Shown here piece after piece: positions 12,438-25,705 of a DNA stretch of 64,000 bases. The position numbers and the translations under genes were made by a program. The notes below the pieces were generated by a model. The model was not told where the DNA came from and made no database searches. It worked only from the letters and a program-made list of their open reading frames with translations. Position 1 is the stretch's first letter. The number at the start of each line of letters is the position of its first letter. The stretch comes from Antedon mediterranea (lineage: Eukaryota; Echinodermata; Crinoidea; Comatulida; Antedonidae), in contig NC_092672.1 of NCBI RefSeq assembly GCF_964355755.1, forward strand, positions 13,016,501-13,080,500. The letters run 5' to 3'.

Positions 12438-14206
12438 TATTATAGCTTTTATATTAGCTTTTATTATTTTATACCTTATTACCTTACCTTATAAAATAAG
12501 GCAACTCAGGTTGGAATTGAAAAATAAGAAGAATATATGTTCAAATACTGGTAGGCCTATTATACAATGCAAATTTGTTTTATTATTGTTAGTTTACAGT
12601 TTTCGTTAAAAATTGAATTTCAATAAAATGTATAACTACAGTTGAGTGAAATCCATTAGAAAGCGAACAAAATAATGTTTTATTTTATCGTTATAATTTG
12701 ATAAATATAGGAGACAATAAAAACAAATAGCAAAAATGAAAACATGTTTATAATCAGTAGTATACGTTTCAAGCTTTTGTATATTGATAAATTGTTAAAT
12801 CTTTTGGATTATTACTTAATGCCTCGAGTAAAGTATCCAACAAAATGTCACAGTTAATGAAATACACGAACCAGCATACAGTTCAATTCAGAGATTATCA
12901 AACAAATAAATGAAAATTATCTTCAATGCTAGACGCCAATAATATTCATAATCGTCTACATCCGAAACTCAGAAAAAACTACAACAAACGGTTAAATAAT
13001 CAATAGTAAAACGTATCGTGAAATATAAAATAAACTATTTGGATTAAAAGATAAGACAAACCGTAAATCACATTTAAAGAGCCTATATTTTGATTTCTTG
13101 GTACAATAAAGGAAAAATGAAACATATGATATAATGTTTTTAAAATGAGGAGAAAACACACGTAGTTATGTGTATAAAATTTGAATTAATAAAATCATAC
13201 GTTTTTAAGGATGGTATTTCTATATAAACTCGGTCAGGCGTCAGAAATTTCACAACCGATTAGTCAATGCACAACTAACGGTGTAATTTTACTCATGTAA
13301 TGAAACTAACACCGGTGATGCATCATTATTTGGAGGTTTGTCAACATTTAAAGGCAATTTTTTAATTCATGTCATGTCCATAGAAGCATCATGTTTATAT
13401 TGAACGCCAATGGTTATTCAATATCCGATTAGACGAGTGAACAACTAAGTATTTCGTTTATATTACACTTATTATTGTATTTTGTATTGCTAAAAACATT
13501 ATATGACATAATATAATAATGAGTCATTGACATTGAAACCAGATCGAAAACCAAATCGGTTATCATTGATTGTGATTTCATTCACATTGTTGAATTACCA
13601 GCCATTTTAAGATTATAATAACATTTTATAACTGTCAATAATTTGCTAATTTCTAACACAACGTTAGTTCAACATAAAACAAATAGAAAAAGAGATTCAA
13701 ACACCGCCAAGTCAGAAACACGACCAGAAAAAATTGTCAACGTGTCTCACAGTTTGAATCACTTCATTTTATATGAAGATTGAAATGAATACTTCGACAC
13801 ATTGTGCGAACTCAATGATTTTGATAAGGTTAATTAGAACCGTTGATGGTAGGTCAATATTTTTCTATTAAGTTTCTTTATTAAAACCATTATATTAAAG
13901 GTGTAAATATTGACATTGTTAAGATATATTATCTTTTAAACGGGTGTGCCGTAGAAACAGTACAGGATACAGTAAGTAAAAACCTTCTGAATACTTGATT
14001 CACAACTCTGACTGGTGAGTTTTTCTATTTACCAACAAAAACAAAATCTTTCTTAAAATACATTCCACTCTTTGCGGTATATATGTCTAAAAATATATTA
14101 TGTTATTATCCCAAACAGGACCTTTATTTTTATTTTAACCGTTTTTATTTCTTTTTAATATTTTGATCACATAATATTATTGTAATTGTTTTATTTTTAA
14201 AGACTT
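12438..14206. other. intergenic, no gene seen
   Basis: AT-rich sequence upstream of the plus-strand SLC6 gene. No coding exon or conserved motif was recognised. Confidence 0.5.
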
Positions 14207-14967
14207 TTTTTAGTCGCGTGGACGCGACTCTATAGTTCATTATGTCGGTCGGTCGGTCGGTCTGTCGGTCTGTCGGTCTGTTGGTCTGTCGGTCTGTCGG
14301 TCTGTCTGTCGGTCCGGTATCACTATGCGTTTTATCGCTTTCTGACCTTATCTTGATATCAGTTTAATCTAGCTAAGTCAATTTTTCACAGTATATTCCT
14401 TATGGCCAGGAATCGATGTGGTTATGTTTTCACGGTGCGCAATAAAAAATCACGCGGTCTACGCACGATTTAACGAAATCACGTTTGTAATCATATCTTC
14501 ACAACCATGAATCATAATAAAATAAAATTTGGTACTCATAAATTTCAGGGCATAAATCATCATATGGCAATACAATTACGTGGGTAGCGCATGTAACGCA
14601 TGCGTACGCGCGCTTAAAATTTTCAAAATTTATTTTCGATGAAATAAGAGTACGTTTCAGGCAATTTTAAGCGTTTACAAAATTGCCATGAGTGCGCAGA
14701 TTTTTGCGGGCGCACTGCGCGTTAAATGTTATCTCGCACTCTTTTTGCCCGATTTCTGTTTTCTTGACTTACTTTTCAACTCGAAATTACCTTATACGAG
14801 CACGTCAAAAGTGACAGGCTACGCACGTGTAAATTAAAAAAATATAAATGTTTTTAAACATTTCAACATTTTTAAACATGTTCAGTAATTTCGGTCAGTT
14901 GGTAGGTTGGTCGGTCGGTCGGTAAACACTAATGAGCACGCGACTGCAGCCATCTATATGGCCTTGT
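14207..14967. mobile_element. CGCGACT element, copy A (about 760 bp)
   Basis: Starts with an 8-bp hairpin (AGTCGCGT GG ACGCGACT) followed by CTATAGTTCA and a run of GGTCGGTCTGTC repeats. It ends with GGTCGGTCGGTAAACACTAA, GCACGCGACTGCAGCC and ATCTATATGGCC. The left AGTCGCGTG and right CACGCGACT are inverted ends. It is nearly identical in order and content to 19523-20248, which fixes the boundaries. No open frame is visible, so it is non-autonomous. The class is undetermined. Confidence 0.7.
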
Positions 14968-15067
14968 TTTATTCATTATTGATTTAATCTATATTGCTAT
15001 AACTTTGATCGTACACCATTTTTTGACTGAATTGTATTGATTTACTTAACATTTGCTATTTGCTTGT

Positions 15068-15545
15068 TTTTAGTCTGACTCTACAGCTCACTATGTCTTT
15101 ATTTATTTATTTATTTTTTTATTTATTCGACTTCTCACTAACTCAGTTAGTGAAGGATCTGTACCAACAGGTGGTAAACACCTCTAAAACGGTCCAGTCC
15201 CATTTTGCACAGTGGCTGTGTGTGACAGTGGCTGTGTTTGTGTGGACTAGTACACCGGGGTAACCCCCTACTCGTCTCGAAAGATGTACTAGGTTCTTTA
15301 AAGTGCGCATGAGCTATGTGTACACTGGACCTACGGTTTATAGTCCTTATCCGAGAAAACTCGTTCTACCACCAGAACCATGGAGCGAGTGAGCCTCGAA
15401 CCCTTGCCGATGTTATGGCTACGTAATTACGGTTCCACTGTCTTAACCGCTCGGCCGCTCACTCGCTGTCGGTCGGTTGGTCGGTCGGTTGATCGGTAAA
15501 CACTAACTTGAGCACGCGACTGTAGCCATGGTATATGGCCTTGTT
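15068..15545. mobile_element. CGCGACT element, copy C, interrupted by a SINE
   Basis: The left end is diverged (TTTTTAGTCTGACTCTACAG, CTCACTATGTC). The right end is well preserved (GGTCGGTTGATCGGTAAACA, GAGCACGCGACTGTAGCC, TATATGGCC). The middle of the element is missing and a minus-strand SINE occupies 15100-15466, so the SINE insertion is younger than this copy. It ends about 250 bases before the coding start of the plus-strand SLC6 gene. Confidence 0.6.
15100..15466 (-). mobile_element. tRNA-derived SINE (type II tRNA head), copy 1
   Basis: On the minus strand the head contains a pol III A box (GGCCGAGCGGTTAAGAC) and B box (GGGTTCGAGGC) with a long variable region, as in tRNA-Leu or tRNA-Ser. 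The body then reads ATGGTTCTGGTGGTAGAACG and AACCGTAGGTCCAGTGTAC and ends at GGGGTTACCCCGGTGTAC and an AT-rich tail. The same body occurs at 34435-34660 (minus, head missing) and 41029-41262 (plus). Confidence 0.75.
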
Positions 15546-15796
15546 ATACAGAAATCTTTATTTATTTTGTTATGGGTTGTTTAGTTTAGACTTCAGTTTC
15601 ATGAAGTGTGCAACATTAATAAAAGTGTAAACAAGTTTGATTTGCGTAACTGACATAATTAGTTTTTGGTACAATCGGTTGTGGAGAGTAAATCAGTTTT
15701 ATCTACATTCATTTTACCCGCAGTAAAGATAGTGTTTCTTAAAAGAAATTATTATACATTCACATCTAAAAGCACTTTTTTTCAGAGGATACAAAT

Positions 15797-18700
15797 ATGG
15801 ATGGAAAAGCAATTCAAGCGGGAGAACCTGTGGTAATGATGGTTGATGGAGGAGTCAGCCATTTAGTTACCCCTCCCTCGAGACAAAACAGAGAGACCTG
15901 GAGTAAGAAGATTGATTTTCTACTGTCAGTCATTGGTTTCTGTGTGGATCTTGGGAATGTTTGGAGGTTTCCACACATATGTTTAAAAAATGGCGGGGGT
16001 AAGTTAACTTTATAATTCAATCTAGTGCAACAAAATAACTACACAAACTTCATTTACAAATACAGAAAAATATAGTTCTGTTCATATACATTTGTAGTAA
16101 TAAGAATTTACACTGATCATATCGGAGTTGTATCCGATGTAAGTTCCAGTGATTTGTTTATTCACTCTCTTACATCCCGTATCATCTCCAAACAAATGTT
16201 GGTGTGCATCCGATATTATTCCGATATGTAACTTTGAGCGCCGCACAAGTTTTACCGATTGAATAATGTTTTGCTTTAATAGACAAAAGGTCGTATAGTA
16301 GCTTATAAAAGGCGTTTGATATTAGGGTGAAAGACGGATGATACATAATGTAATGAGAGAATTTAACATACACAACTTATGCAATGAAAGCTGACATCCA
16401 GAACATTTTGTTTTGCGGTGCTCAAGATTTCGAAGGAAACGTGCACAGCATAGAAATCAGTGCAGTGATGAAAAAATGAAGAATTGTTTATAATAAATAA
16501 ATAAATCTATAGTGGCTTTGAGTCTCCAGTTACCATCCGGTAATCTGACTGCATATTGGTCATTTTTCAAGATCCCAATAAACACTTTATATATACTTGT
16601 TTCTGTCAACCTACAATAGATAATAATGACTTGGTGTTTTGTGATCTCCCCGCCACCTCAATTTGTGTTCATTAATATTATTAAATACTTTCGATCGCTA
16701 ATTTCACTTGATTATTTTCACTCTTTCCGGATTGGTGCTCCTAAAACTATCAAATATACAAAACTGGCTTTATTGTTTATTGGATTATTTGCTCAAGACA
16801 ATCCATTTTTAATCTACGCGCGGGAAACTGAACCTCCATCAGGATTCCGAAGGCCTAGATACGGCGACAACAATCATTGGGAGTTGCTTTTTGCTTACAT
16901 TTTAGGCTTTGGTTTGGAAGATTTTTTGATGGTCACATACAACTGAGAGTGATGAATTGCTACCTATCTCTAGCAGTGAAATAACATAAATTATATAATC
17001 TCTTTACAGGTGCTTTTTTAATTCCTTACTTGATAATGTTGATATTTTGTGGAATTCCAATGTTTTATTTGGAGCTTTCTCTTGGCCAATACAACGAAAC
17101 CGGAGCTATAACTACGTGGGATAAAATATGCCCATTATTTAAGGGTAAGTGAGATTTTCTCTTTGCAATCCTTTATTTATAACTAACAAATACTATACTA
17201 AACTATATTTATTTAGGAAAATATATCACATTAAGCAGGAGCTAATTGTAGCTGGGCTTTATTTGTCCCGTCGATGATGCAGCTGTGCTTGCAAAACAAT
17301 TACATTTTCATATTTTATTTTGAATTTAATGTATTATGAAATCATCATTGACTTATACATAAACATATCAATGACGATGATGAGGTTAATGATCGGATGA
17401 TTACACAGTAAGTTGTGGAACACTATTTATGCATTAGGATTGCCGTGAACACTATAAGCCTAATGATGTTTATAGTGATACAGTATATATTTATTTAATT
17501 ATAATAATATCTGTAAGTACTGTAATTTGGAATGCAAATATATTTTGTGTATTAATGAAGTATGCCAATAGGATACATAAACGGTCGTAATGAATAACTG
17601 AGGCCTATATTAATTAGAATACACTCGATGTATGGGTATTATTGCTATCACCATTCAGGACGTTAATCATTATTGATTACAGGTATTGGTTGGGCAGTTG
17701 TACTGATTGCTTTCTTTGTGGACTTCTACTACAACGTTATTATTGGTTATGCATTTTATTACTTTTTCGCATCGTTTAATCTGAATGGTGTTCCCTGGGC
17801 TTCTTGTGATAATGATTGGAATACAGAAGACTGTTATGCACCAGACGGATTCAGTAGAAACATCTCAAATGAGTCAGAGTCAGCTGCAACGCAATATTAT
17901 GAGTAAGTAATCCAAGAGGCTAATTACAATCTAAAACGATTAACTAGGCCTATAGGCCTAAGTATAATGGTGACATATTATTATTTAACACCTAAATACA
18001 TTCCTGCCATTTGATTGAGCGCTTGTAAGTCACATGGCGTCCAATACTACGTACCATTTAACAATTAACGTGTATAGTGTCTCTTTCATTTTTATCGTAA
18101 TACGAAAAAAATCTTCTCGCTTACGAAAAAAAAAAAATCTGCATGGAATCCAATATAACAGCACCGTCTGTTGTTCTCTCTCCTTCACAACAACAAGATA
18201 ACAATGGCAATGGCAAGAATCTACTCAGATGCTATAAAAAACAAATAATAAATGTTTTTATATTCGGTGAAATATGAAATTATATTTTCAAGAGGGGAAT
18301 CTTTCACCTCATGAAATTATTTGTACCATCGCACTCATAAACATGCTTAAATTGGATGATTAAAAAACCCCCAAAAAATGGCAATGATGAATATTTAGTT
18401 TAGAAAAAAAATCTCCAAAATTTTTGGTGACGATTTTCTGTTCGATGCTATAACATCTACACTGTATAATATTGGTTGGTGAAAAAAAATTACAATGAAC
18501 ATAATTTCCGGCTAATTGTCTACTTTGACAATACTTTCTTTAAAAGTAATATTGTTTTTGGTCTATTAAAAATCATAATATTAGGACTAATTATCTCATT
18601 TTAACCAAATAAAAAACTAATAACTTTCTGTCTTAAAAAATGTTTTAGTTTAGTGAAAAGACACAGACAATTGTAAAGGTAGGGTTAATATTACTCTGCT

Positions 18701-21700
18701 CTGCAATATTTTTCTTGACTGTTTTACTTTATCGTCCGTTTTATATCTCTATTGGGATCCAGCTACTGATATCCACATCATTGCCATTTTAAAGTAATTT
18801 GCTATTTGATTCAATACGTGTTTATATCTTCAATCGAATACAGGCGTAAGGTGCTGGAGCTACATATGAGTGATGGTCTGAAAGACATTGGAAGTATAGT
18901 TTGGGGGCCAACCATATGCCTGCTACTAGTGTACATAATATGTTACTTCAGTCTTTGGAAAGGAATAAAAGGATCCGGAAAGGTAACCAATTAATATTTT
19001 GACCATCATACATTTATTCATTCATTCAGTCAAAAACAATTACAATAGCATATATAGGCCTCAAGAAAAATGTATGAAAACAAGATAAGCAATATAGAAT
19101 GTTAAAATGGTACACCTTTCATTAAAAGCAGAAAACATAATCAAAGACAAGTTTTTAAAAGAACTGTAGACAATTGACGTGAGGATTTTGAAAAAAGGCA
19201 CACAAACAAAAAAACAATTAACCATGTTTATCCGTTGGTATTAGCATAGGTACTGTCAATTATTAGTAGTACTACGATTGTACTACAAACGATTTTAAAG
19301 TTAACATTTAAGTACGGTGTAGCAGCACTGTATCAATTTAATTTGAATAACTCTATCTTCAAAATTTAATAGTTTTAATTTGTTTACATCTTTTTGTGAC
19401 ATGATACCTTGGGCCTTCATTACGTATATACCGAATGAATTACTTTATAAACAAAATAACTTGTATAGTATAGGTAGTGTATCATTGCTATTGGATTTTG
19501 TATAGGTGGCGTTGGTTACGGTATTTTTAGTCGCGTGGAAGCAACTCTATAGTTCACTATGTCGGTCGGTCGGTCGGTCTGTCGGTCTGTCGGTCTGTCG
19601 GTCCGGTATCACTATGCGTTTTATCGCTTTCTGACCTTATCTTGATATCAGTTTAATCTAGCTAAGTCAAATGTTCACAGTATATTCCTTATGGCCAGGA
19701 ATCGATGTGGTTATGTTTTCACGGTGCGCAATAAAAAATTACGCGGTCAACGCACGATTTAACGAAATCACGTTTGTAATCATATCTTCACAACCATGAA
19801 TCACAATTAAATAAAATTTGGTACTCATAAATTTCAGGGCATAAATCATCATATGGCAATACAATGACGTGGCGCATGTAACGCATGCGTACGCGCGCTT
19901 AAAATTTTCAAAATTTATTTTCGATGAAATAAGAGTACGTTTCAGGCAATTTTAAGCGTTTACAAAATTGCCATGAGTGCGCAGATTTTTGCGCGCGCAC
20001 TGCACGTTAAATGTTATTGCACACTCTTTTTGCCCGATTTCTGTTTTCTTGACTTACTTTTCAACTCGAAATTACGTTATACGAGCACGTCAAAAGTGAC
20101 AGGCTACGCACGTGTAAATTAAAAAAATATAACTGTTTTTAAACATTTCAACATTTTTAAACATGTTCAGTAATTTCGGTCAGTTGGTAGGTTGGTCGGT
20201 CGGTCGGTAAACACACGCGACTGCAGCCATCTATATGGCGTTGTTTTTATAGAAGAGTCATTTTGTTTAGACAGGCTTGTATTGGTCAATTAGTAATAAT
20301 GAGATTGGACCTATTTTGTTGTTAAACAAATACTAATTTCTTTTTTAGGTGGTATGGTTTACAGCTACATTCCCGTATGTAGTGCTATTTATTCTCTTGT
20401 GTCGTGGAGTTACTTTGGAGGGTGCCTGGAAAGGAATCGAATTCTACATTATTCCTAAATTTGACAGATTAGCAAACGCTACGGTGAGAAATCAAAACTA
20501 TTCCATTTTACAGTTCGTTAGTTTAATTTATATGATGATACAGTATGGGTAGGCTACAGTGTTTAAGTTATTATAATCATCACAATGAGTGTCTATTATC
20601 GAATTTAAAGTTCTCATTAAAATATATCATAAAAACCAATGTTAAGCTGAACGTGACATTCATTTTATTTTAGGTCTGGTTAGAGGCTGCAACTCAAATA
20701 TTTTTCTCACTGGGACCGGGGTTTGGAGTGTTACTCACATTTGCTAGCTACAACAAATTTCATGACAACGTCTACAGGTTCGTTTTTTTTAATTTCAAGC
20801 TCTGTGAACCACATTTCAAAATCATTTACGCGAATTAACTGAGGTCATTGCGATACCTTCATTTGCACTTTGACCATGGACCTAGGTCCATGCTTTGACG
20901 ACAATAATTTTTCCTCAAAGTACAAAACATTTAACCCCTTAAAATGAATTACAACTTCACTGCTAAAATCGTAATCTCTTTTGTTTTATCTATGGGGATT
21001 ATGTGAAAAATTGATATTATTTATCTTAACGACTGTGTGTAATAACAAAGCCCTTGCTGATCCACATTTTCTCCAGTTATGGTCACATGTAGGCCTATAG
21101 GCATATCCAGAGAAAATGTACGTGGAAGGGATTTATCAAAAAGACCCAGACGCATCATTCTCTATTTCCAACGTGATAGGCCAGAATATGTATCCATGGC
21201 AAGATGAGAATAATAGTTTTGTAACTCGAACGTCTTAATATTGTCCCACAATTAAAAAACTAATCCACTCGTGGGGAAGGAACTCGGACCAAACCAAATA
21301 ATTTACATTTCTACGAAATGATCTGATGAAATTTTTGTAATTAGCCCAGTTGTACGGACTGAACGTCCTCCTATCTTGTATAGGCCTATTTGTGTTAGCA
21401 TCACTAATTTCTATTTACTCGTACACTGTAGAGATGCGATTGTCACGAGTTCAATCAACTGCCTAACAAGTTTCATTTCTGGATTGGTTGTCTTTGCAAC
21501 ACTTGGTCACATGGCGTTCCGACGAGGGACAGAAGTTGACAAACTGAAGGGTCTTGATGGTAATTATATATGATAATAGTATTATTATGCTAACATAATT
21601 CCATACCAGAAGTTTTAATCTATGACGACACTCAATAAATATTATTAGCTTATTACTTGTGAACCACGGTCCCTGTAGTGTTTCTTGTTTAATACTCATC

Positions 21701-24700
21701 ATTGTTATCAGATGGACTCTGGATTTAATAATGAATATGAAATATTAGATTAAAATAAAGTTTTTAATTTAATTACAGAATAGGATTATAAACAATTCAA
21801 GGTAATTCTGCTTGCACAAACTTTAAATTAAGTAATAATGATTAATTTATTCGTATTTTATTTATTTATCGTTAAATTAGGACCTGGTTTGGTTTTTATC
21901 ACATATCCAGAGGCACTTTCGATGATGCCAGGCGCAAGTTTCTGGTCATTGTTGTTTTTTCTTATGCTGATAACAATAGGATTGGATAGTTCAGTAAGAT
22001 TTGTTTTTATTATTAATTAATTAGTAGCTGTGTCGGCCCGCCTACTATAAGAAGACATCAAGAGCACAGCCTATCATGGCACAGAAGATGAGGCAGTGCA
22101 TTTTATAACATATTGGTGGTCAAAATGTCATAAGAAAAAAGTCCACTGCTTTGACAAAATATTACGAACCACGAAAAAATATGTTAACTCATCTTTTTAG
22201 GGTAAGGTGTCTCGGATTGAATACGATACCATTTTAACCCTCTGGTGATCGTGAAGTAGTTCTACGACGACAGTATTCCCTTCAGAAGGAGTCAATAGGT
22301 CTGATTGATTGAACCATAATGACTATTTCCAATTGAGAGAAATACAAGCCTATAGTCTGATTTTGTTAACCTTTATTTTTTTATGTTTTTGGGGAACATT
22401 AGATTTATCATTGACCTTTGTATAAATGACTTTGTCTTTTAATATTTAATTAGTTTGGTGGTTCTGAAGCTATCATCACTGGAATATCGGATCAATTTCC
22501 TAAAACAATCAAGAAGCATCGAGAGGTGTTCATCGCATGTCTATTTACAGTGTATTTTCTTGTGGGTCTTGCATTTATGTCTCAGGTAAATTTCATTTCA
22601 TGATCAATTCTGTTTCACCCGATAACAAATAATAGGCCTACACAGCTATGCTGTAGTGTTTTTTAAAATACACAAATGCCTCCATAATAACTGGCGTATT
22701 CCATGTAGGCCTATTGGGTTGTTTTACGCACTGAGTGGAATAAGAGACACAAATCCATATGAATATGTATTTTAGATAAAATAATTATATAGGTTTATAT
22801 ATTATACCTATTAAAACAAATCCACACATAATAAAACATTTGGTAAGGTGCATACTACTTCTTTTAGAATGTTTTGTCTTTTTTATGTCATTCCACACGT
22901 CGTCGTTTTGATTTTTGTCTGAAAATATCCAAACTCAAGTAATACACGTATGAAACGCCATATGTGCAAAAATATTTATATTTTTACTAATAAGACAACA
23001 CTGAACTCTGTCTGGAACCAAGACTATACTTCTTTGTGCTATTTGTTTCTTATAATTATTAATACTGAAAACACTTTGATTAATTCTAACGAACTATTGT
23101 AAGTATAATGGAATTGCTTTAAGATAGGCCTGATAAACACATTGCCTTTTGAATATAAATAAAATAAATACATATATATATAATTTTTATAAAGTAACCC
23201 CTTATCTATTATTTTATAGGGTGGAACATATCTATTTTCATTGTTCGATACATTCACCGCTCAATATTCTATTGTATTTGTTGTATTTTGTGAGGCCATC
23301 GCTGTATCCTGGTTTTACGGTAAGAAATGTGTAACGGCTATTATATCTAGAAATCTATGCAAAACATGAATATATTACTTAAATGTTCATATTATTTTAA
23401 AATATATATAGTTATAGGAAGACAATCAAACTATATTTATATGTACTCTCGGATACTATTAAAATGGGTTACACGGTTTCAACAAGACAAACAATACAAT
23501 AGAGAAGATTTTGTATAGTTTCAGAGTACCGAAATAGTAAAATTTAAAATCTGTGAAAAGATGATTACACATAATTTGATAATAGGTGTCGTTTCAATTT
23601 AAAAGGAAAACTATCCTTTGATAAGGCACTTTTGATGGGAACTGGTACGTTATCGAAAAGTTGTTTTTATAGTAATACCGGTACTGAATATTATGTTTAA
23701 AAGTGGTTTTGTCAAAAGTATTTGGTTTGGGTTCCTAGTTTTCGAGAATGACACCCCAATTGATATTCTTCAAACGACGACAACTTTAGCTGACCAATAC
23801 AGTATGATAACAGAAGTCCTATAAAAAATATTAATTCAACATTATATTTATTATTAATAGTAATAATAGTGCCAGTATCTAAATTATGTTGAAGGTGTGG
23901 AACGTGTTAGTGGAGATATCAAAGAAATGCTTGGTTTTCACCCGGGGCTATTTTGGCGAACTTGTTGGACTGTGGTTAGCCCAGCAATATTACTGGTAAG
24001 ATTAATATTATTATTACTGTACTGTACTACGTTCTTATCTATATACAGCTGTATCTGACCAACGATAGACATCAATTTAATTCTCTGTACACAGGGAAGA
24101 ATGTTTTTTCAGCAAATCTACATGGAAACGCTGGCCTTCCATCTTTTGTCCTGCGTACTAGTTGGTTTCTTACACCATGGACATATTTGTGTCCATACTT
24201 ACACCAACAATGATATATCACTCTCATACATACATATCATTTCGTAATTTTAAACAGAAGAACTTAAATTACGGTAATGCAACGGACCAATCAGAAACGG
24301 TGATGTGTGAGAATCATCACCTACACATCAGCTAATAATGCATTTCCGTTGTTCCTCAGGCAATTGTAATAGGTGGATTCGTGACTTATAAACCATTGAC
24401 CGTAAACGATTACAAATATCCAGGTTGGGTAATGGCAATTGGTTGGATTTTAGCGTGTTCATCTATGGCATGTATACCAATCGTTGCAATCTACAAATTA
24501 GTGACAACTAAAGGCAGTATCAAGGAGGTATGTAAACGTGAAGTATTATTTTCACAATATACCTTGTCTGCAGACACTACTTAGAGAAGTATAATGACTT
24601 GCGATAGTCAGCTTAGATGTATGTAGTGACAGCTGCAGGATCGGGTGTGCATACCAGGCGTCACCCATAGTCTTGGATGTTGCATGGCTGTCTACCATGT

Positions 24701-25026
24701 TCTCTGCCTTGTCACTTTTTACTTCATCATAATTATATTACTATTAGATGATTAAAAAATATGATTGATAAAAAATATAATTGATAAAAAATGAATACTC
24801 TATATAATATAATACAATATATTTTGCCAAAAACTTGAATAATTGTTAGAAAGTTGCAAAATCTTCACAATGCACGAACAGGATGATTAGTGTTTATTAA
24901 CATTTTGATCCTTATTTCCAGAAATTTCTGAAGAACATTACAACTCCAAAGCAGTACCCGGAGATGCCCGAGCGGGATGGTGTATTGTGGTACAGTCCAA
25001 CTATTCACAATGGTACACGATTATAA
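15797..25026 (+). CDS. SLC6A4-like: SLC6 monoamine transporter, complete (593 aa)
   Basis: Na+/Cl--dependent plasma-membrane amine transporter, 12 TM, LeuT fold. Thirteen exons: 15797-15998, 17010-17144, 17683-17902, 18844-18982, 20349-20483, 20674-20777, 21432-21559, 21881-21993, 22454-22585, 23220-23319, 23895-23995, 24360-24527, 24922-25026 (TAA). Phases and most exon lengths equal those of the divergent paralogue at 1662-6263. TM1 [20 protein letters not shown] keeps the monoamine Asp. Chloride/sodium ligands are intact ([25 protein letters not shown]). EL2 has a Cys pair and NIS and NES sequons. Odd: TM3 reads [11 protein letters not shown], with an Asp where DAT has Gly and SERT has Ala, close to the substrate site. 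The start is the first ATG after an acceptor at 15784-15785. Polyadenylation signal AATAAA lies near 25234. The substrate could be serotonin or another amine. Confidence 0.95.
16626..16946 (+). other. unrecognised 106-codon open frame in SLC6 intron 1
   Basis: An ATG-to-TGA frame lies in the first intron of the transporter gene. The middle is hydrophobic ([19 protein letters not shown]), followed by a polar stretch ([20 protein letters not shown]) and a second hydrophobic end. Its composition is less AT-rich than the intron around it. I do not recognise the family. It may be a nested small gene, a retrocopy or chance. Confidence 0.2.
19523..20248. mobile_element. CGCGACT element, copy B (about 725 bp), intronic
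   Basis: Second nearly full copy of the element at 14207-14967, in the same orientation, inside the intron between exons 4 and 5 of the plus-strand SLC6 gene. It shares the GGTCGGTCTGTC run, the internal ACGCATGCGTACGCGCGC block and the CACGCGACTGCAGCC right end. In this copy the left hairpin is decayed (AGTCGCGTGGAAGCAACT). Confidence 0.7.
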
Positions 25027-25705
25027 ACTGTGTGTAAGAAAGCAACAATTAAGGTTTCTTGATAGCAGGGTTTGTCATAGGTATACATGTATGCTGAAAT
25101 TAGGACGTAGGAATGTCAGGAATTATGTAAGTTCTGAATTTGAGTGTGACATTTTTAAAGGATAATTTCATCCCACAATGTGTAATTGAGATGTAAACAA
25201 TGTATATATAATTATATAATATTGGTAAATTGTAATAAAAATTAGAGTATTGCCTATTAGTAAGAATAAGCTTAACGTCATATTAGTGTTGTATTAATCC
25301 AAATCTGGACCGTCAATAATGTAAATAATTCTGTTATAAGTTATTAAATATAATACATAAATTAAATTAGTTAAATCTAATATTAAGTGTATTAATATTT
25401 CGAATACTATTAATTATAATATTAAGACATCATCATCAATACGAAAATAAAGTGATGTTTGTCTTCATAATTATACTGTAGGTAGCTCTTGTAAATATTT
25501 ATAAATCATTAGTTTAATACTGAATATGAAAAATGAATTGTGTATGTATTTCTAACGTAACTAAATTTGTGTATAAGCAGCAACCTATATCGTTGGGACC
25601 AACATCAGTCCTTGTTGATGTAACGTGGTGTAGGCCTTTGGTTATGACGCGCGTTCAAAACACGCGTTGAGAAACTTACATTAATGTTAGGGCTGATGCT
25701 CTCTT
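25027..25705 (+). other. 3' UTR and flank of the plus-strand SLC6 gene
   Basis: AT-rich non-coding sequence following the stop codon, with a candidate polyadenylation signal AATAAA near 25234. No other gene is visible. Confidence 0.5.

Noticed and set aside
16075-16240. Imperfect inverted TATCGGA/TCCGATA texts in SLC6 intron 1
   Set aside because: They are suggestive of a small MITE, but the ends are too diverged to define boundaries from a single copy.
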